This document shows, in pieces, positions 61,346 through 64,000 of a stretch of 64,000 nt of DNA. Source of the stretch: Ananas comosus (lineage: Eukaryota; Streptophyta; Magnoliopsida; Poales; Bromeliaceae); contig NC_033625.1 of assembly GCF_001540865.1 (NCBI RefSeq), forward strand, positions 11,326,373 to 11,390,372, given 5' to 3'. Position 1 is the stretch's first letter; every line of letters begins with the position of its first letter. The position numbers and the translations under genes were made by a program. Under the pieces are notes generated by a model. That model had not been told where the DNA came from. It did not search any database and saw only the letters and a program-made list of their open reading frames with translations.

Positions 61346-62317
61346 ATTAGATTATACTATTCAACCAACCACCCCCTTAACCCTAGGGGGCCCACATCAT
61401 CCTAACTGCACAATTTTCAATCCAAAGGCTAAAAAACTAATAACACCAATAGCTTGGTGGTATTGATAGTATTCCAGCCTAGTTATATATATATATATAA
61501 GGGGCAATTGCCTATATACCCCTGAAAAGTTTTCGGTTTTCTTATTTACCCCTCTTAGAAGGCTAATATTGAAAATACCTTTCTTATGTTCCAAGTCTTT
61601 CTAATATACCCCTGGAGTTAAGTTCCGTTAGTGAGCTGCCGTTATCTTTGAAAAATTACCATTTTGCCCATTCCAATATACCCTTCTGCCGTAACAAACT
61701 TTTCTTATATACCCTTCATATAGCAAATACTTATTTGCCCTTCAAATATTAATTAATTAACTAAGCACGTCTGGAGCGAGCAGATGAACGGATGAGATCG
61801 ATCGCAGCTAAACCAACCTTGGTGGCTGGAGGCATAATTAGTTAATTCGGATTCGACAAAAATTCGATACGGATATAATTCGGATAAAATTCGTCTTTTA
61901 ATTTTTAAATTCGTTGAAAAATACGGCTAAAAAACGGATTCGGTAGTTATTCGAATACGTGATTTATACGGGTATTATACGTTCACCAATTAAAAATTCG
62001 GGATCAAATATAATTTTTATGTATAATTTTTAAAATTCGGTATTATACTATATATATTATTATTATAATATTTATATATAAATTAAATATATTTAAAATT
62101 ATAATAAGCATATACTAATAATATATAAGAGTTATATATTTAAAAATATTAATAAATAATTACAAATTTATAAATAAAATATTATATAATAATATTTCTA
62201 TATAAAAATAAAATACTATATGAATAAATCTATTAGTTATTATTATTATTATTATCATCAGAAAACACGACAGTTGATTTACAGGAACATAGTTATTAAA
62301 TAATTAAGCGCTNAAAT

Positions 62318-62360
<43 letters not shown>

Positions 62361-62371
62361 TTATATATATA

Positions 62372-62449
62372 ATGAGAGGGAGGTCCACGGTGGACCTCCC
62401 TCTCATCCGGTCCACGAGGCCAAACTGGCCTCGGTTTGGCCTCGTGGAC
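62372..62449. repeat. two perfect hairpins in a row
   Basis: First: arms ATGAGAGGGAGGTCCAC and its exact complement, 17 bp, one base between (62372-62406). Second: arms GTCCACGAGGCCAAAC and its exact complement, 16 bp, 8-base loop (62410-62449). They share GTCCAC. Confidence 0.92.
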
Positions 62450-62585
62450 TGTGCACACCCAAGGGCGAGGGCGCGCTGTGGTCGGGCGTCCGCGAGGGCA
62501 AGAGCGCGCCGCGCTTCGGCGTCCGCAAGGGCGTGGGCGTGGTGCGGTCGAGCGTGGTGGGGGAGGGGTGCTAGTTGCGGGCGAC

Positions 62586-62915
62586 CTAGAGGTCCATGAT
62601 CTTCCGGGTGGCGTCGGTGCTCTCGTGCATGAGGCGGGCGATCTCGGCCTTGGGCAGGCTCAGGCGGAGCATGCGGGCGCCGTCGGGGTGGGCGTGGGCG
62701 TGGGAGTTGAGGAGGGAGAGGTCGGAGAAGGACGACGACGACGACGACGACGATTCAACAAATCCATAGGCTCCCGGCGCTGGCCAAGGCGGCGGAGGAG
62801 GAGGAGGACGACGAGAGCGGCGAGAGGGGTGGTGGTCTGGGAGGTGGTGGTGGTCTGGGCGGAGATGAGGCGAGGTGGAGGTGGAGCCGGCGATCACGTT
62901 GGGAGAGAGAGCATA
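62586..62915 (-). pseudogene. host gene fragment, DUF4228/PADRE-like
   Basis: Minus-strand frame of about 105 codons with no intact gene around it: SPNVIAGSTSTSPHL, His- and Pro-rich low complexity, a run of Ser, then MLRLSLPKAEIARLMHESTD and KIMDL before a stop. The tail resembles the C-terminal segment of plant DUF4228/PADRE proteins; this is from memory and not certain. It lies inside the TIR element 61500-63144, which fits a captured exon. Confidence 0.4.
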
Positions 62916-63144
62916 ACTGAAGGAATTAGCATAATAAGGTAGGGGTAAAATAGGTATTTTATATAGGTTTTAACTCTAGTATACATTTAACTCATGTTTA
63001 ACTCGAGTTAAGCTAACAGGGGATAATTGCGGGGGTATTTTGGAATAACGGTGGAACATATGAGGGGCATTTTAGAAAGAAAAAAAAAGTAAGGGTAGAT
63101 CGGATATATCCAGACGCATGAGGGGTATATAGGCAATTATCCCT

Positions 63145-63231
63145 AAATATAATGTGCATTTTTATCCATCTATTGCCTAGTTTCTTGCTGAAAACTTCTC
63201 GATGCGTGTATTTAGCACAGTAGCACTACCC
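63145..63231. other. short spacer
   Basis: Host or older repeat sequence between the TIR element and the next LTR. Nothing recognised. Confidence 0.4.
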
Positions 63232-64000
63232 TGTCACGCCTCGGGACCGCTGAATTGGTTGGTTCGGGCACGTGCACAGACCGTCGAACGGACAGAGTTA
63301 CTCCTATCCGTCCAATGCTACACAAAACAAGTACATCGAATTTCCATTCAGGAAAAAACAGCACAACACAGCACAATTTTGCACGAGGGCATATCACAAG
63401 AGCGGGAATGTAAACCCAACTATTACAACATTGAACATTCACTTTTTACATCACTTTTTCACTTTACATACATGAATATTTTTTCAAAATACAATTACAT
63501 TTCCCATTTACATTCTTGCATGTACACAGGGTGACCCAAACTGGGTGACCCTGCTATCTAGGCGCAACGCCCATGCCTCGATCCGGTGCTCTAACGCAAA
63601 TGGTGGCTCCGCAACAACAGGGGGTGAGAACTAGAAGTTCCCAGTGGGCTCGGCCGCCGACCTCGCCAACTTTCCCACTAAGTCCAATAAGGCATAGTAA
63701 TACAAAAAGAGATAGCAATGCGATATATAAATAACTGAATATGTAGTCTACCACTACTAAACATACAACATGCAACAATGACTATTACTATGCCTTATAA
63801 TAAGAAATGAATGTCATGGTCCATTATGATCAATGGTGTCCCTCACACACACTTGACCCAATTCGTTTTTGACCCAATTGGAGCTTCTCACAAGACCAAG
63901 CCCAACTCACAAGAATATCATGATCTACCCCATACACAGCATGTGATCTCACTATGCTCACTCCCTACATAAGATGCAACAATGCAAATAGTATAGGGTA
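63232..64000 (-). mobile_element. Gypsy LTR, cut by the window end
   Basis: Begins TGTCACGCCTCGGGACCG, the family's LTR end in reverse. It contains the hairpin at 63621-63648, 389 bases inward, where other copies have it. The rest lies beyond the window. Confidence 0.8.

Larger units (their letters stand above)
58002..61482. mobile_element. MITE in TA microsatellite, split by a hAT element
   Basis: Left end GGCTGGGATACTATTGAT with the block ACCAAGGGCTTGGTGCTAT, and right end ATTGATAGTATTCCAGCC with ACCAATAGCTTGGTGGTAT, are inverted copies. Both sides are (TA)n. This fits Micron-like MITEs that insert in TA repeats. The true length without the nested hAT is about 230 bp. Confidence 0.7.
61500..63144. 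mobile_element. TIR element carrying a host-gene fragment (Pack-type)
   Basis: Inverted ends AGGGGCAATTGCCTATATAC and GTATATAGGCAATTATCCCT. Target duplication is unclear because the left flank is a TA repeat. The left inside is AT-rich and holds TTCGG repeats (61850-62010), TA/CA microsatellites and an N (62313). The right inside is GC-rich and contains a coding-like fragment. Acquisition of host sequence by a TIR element is the usual meaning of such a structure. Confidence 0.6.

Noticed and set aside
48700..64000. Search for exon 9 and later exons of the sterol reductase
   Set aside because: No stretch resembling the expected continuation (Trp-Asp-Ile-Ile and the SGxWG signature) was seen on the plus strand.

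Overview
This is nuclear DNA from a flowering plant. The evidence is an eight-exon plant-type delta14-sterol reductase gene surrounded by typical plant transposons: Copia-SIRE, a Tekay/Del chromovirus, MULE, Tourist, hAT and a TRIM. The style of the repeats suggests a monocot; pineapple (Ananas) is my guess from memory and is not proven by the sequence. There are no prokaryotic features. Single N bases at 12690, 22472, 34505, 36008, 36748 and 62313 look like contig joins of a draft assembly.

Layout. 1-2434: degraded minus-strand Gypsy gag/protease with LTR scraps. 2435-12046: complete minus-strand Copia element of the SIRE type (5-bp target duplication ATTAA, two LTRs, gag-pol, env-like ORF, two polypurine tracts), inserted between the LTR and primer-binding site of that Gypsy. 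12054-13591: a Gypsy LTR piece and a third copy of the Copia LTR. 13592-19220: 3' half and 3' LTR of a plus-strand chromovirus. 19221-22471: palindromic CACTA-like repeats, a Tourist MITE and two hAT-like short elements. 22500-36629: a decayed Mutator-like element (transposase on the minus strand) full of a short GTGCAA motif and split by a solo LTR with perfect target duplication (27485-30158) and a second LTR (32425-36283). 34506-37374: two contigs of a Harbinger-like element that appear wrongly placed. 37378-39220: palindromic repeats, a long-TIR MITE and microsatellites.

39702-48681: the only clear host gene, the first eight exons (202 codons) of FACKEL-type sterol C-14 reductase. The C-terminal half is not found in the window. 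48965-63144: transposons nested within transposons behind exon 8: two nested solo LTRs, a small non-coding LTR element carrying a hAT insertion whose empty site is also in the window, a TRIM, another hAT, a MITE holding a hAT holding an LTR, and a Pack-type element with a host-gene fragment. 63232-64000: the start of another minus-strand LTR.

The window carries one housekeeping gene of sterol synthesis in a region shaped by repeated nested insertion. No new defence or metabolic system is visible. The most interesting unexplained signals lie in the LTRs: a hairpin kept at a fixed distance from the LTR end in seven LTRs, with paired base changes in one copy, and an ACCGGT palindrome array present at the same place in the promoter half of both Copia and Gypsy LTRs.
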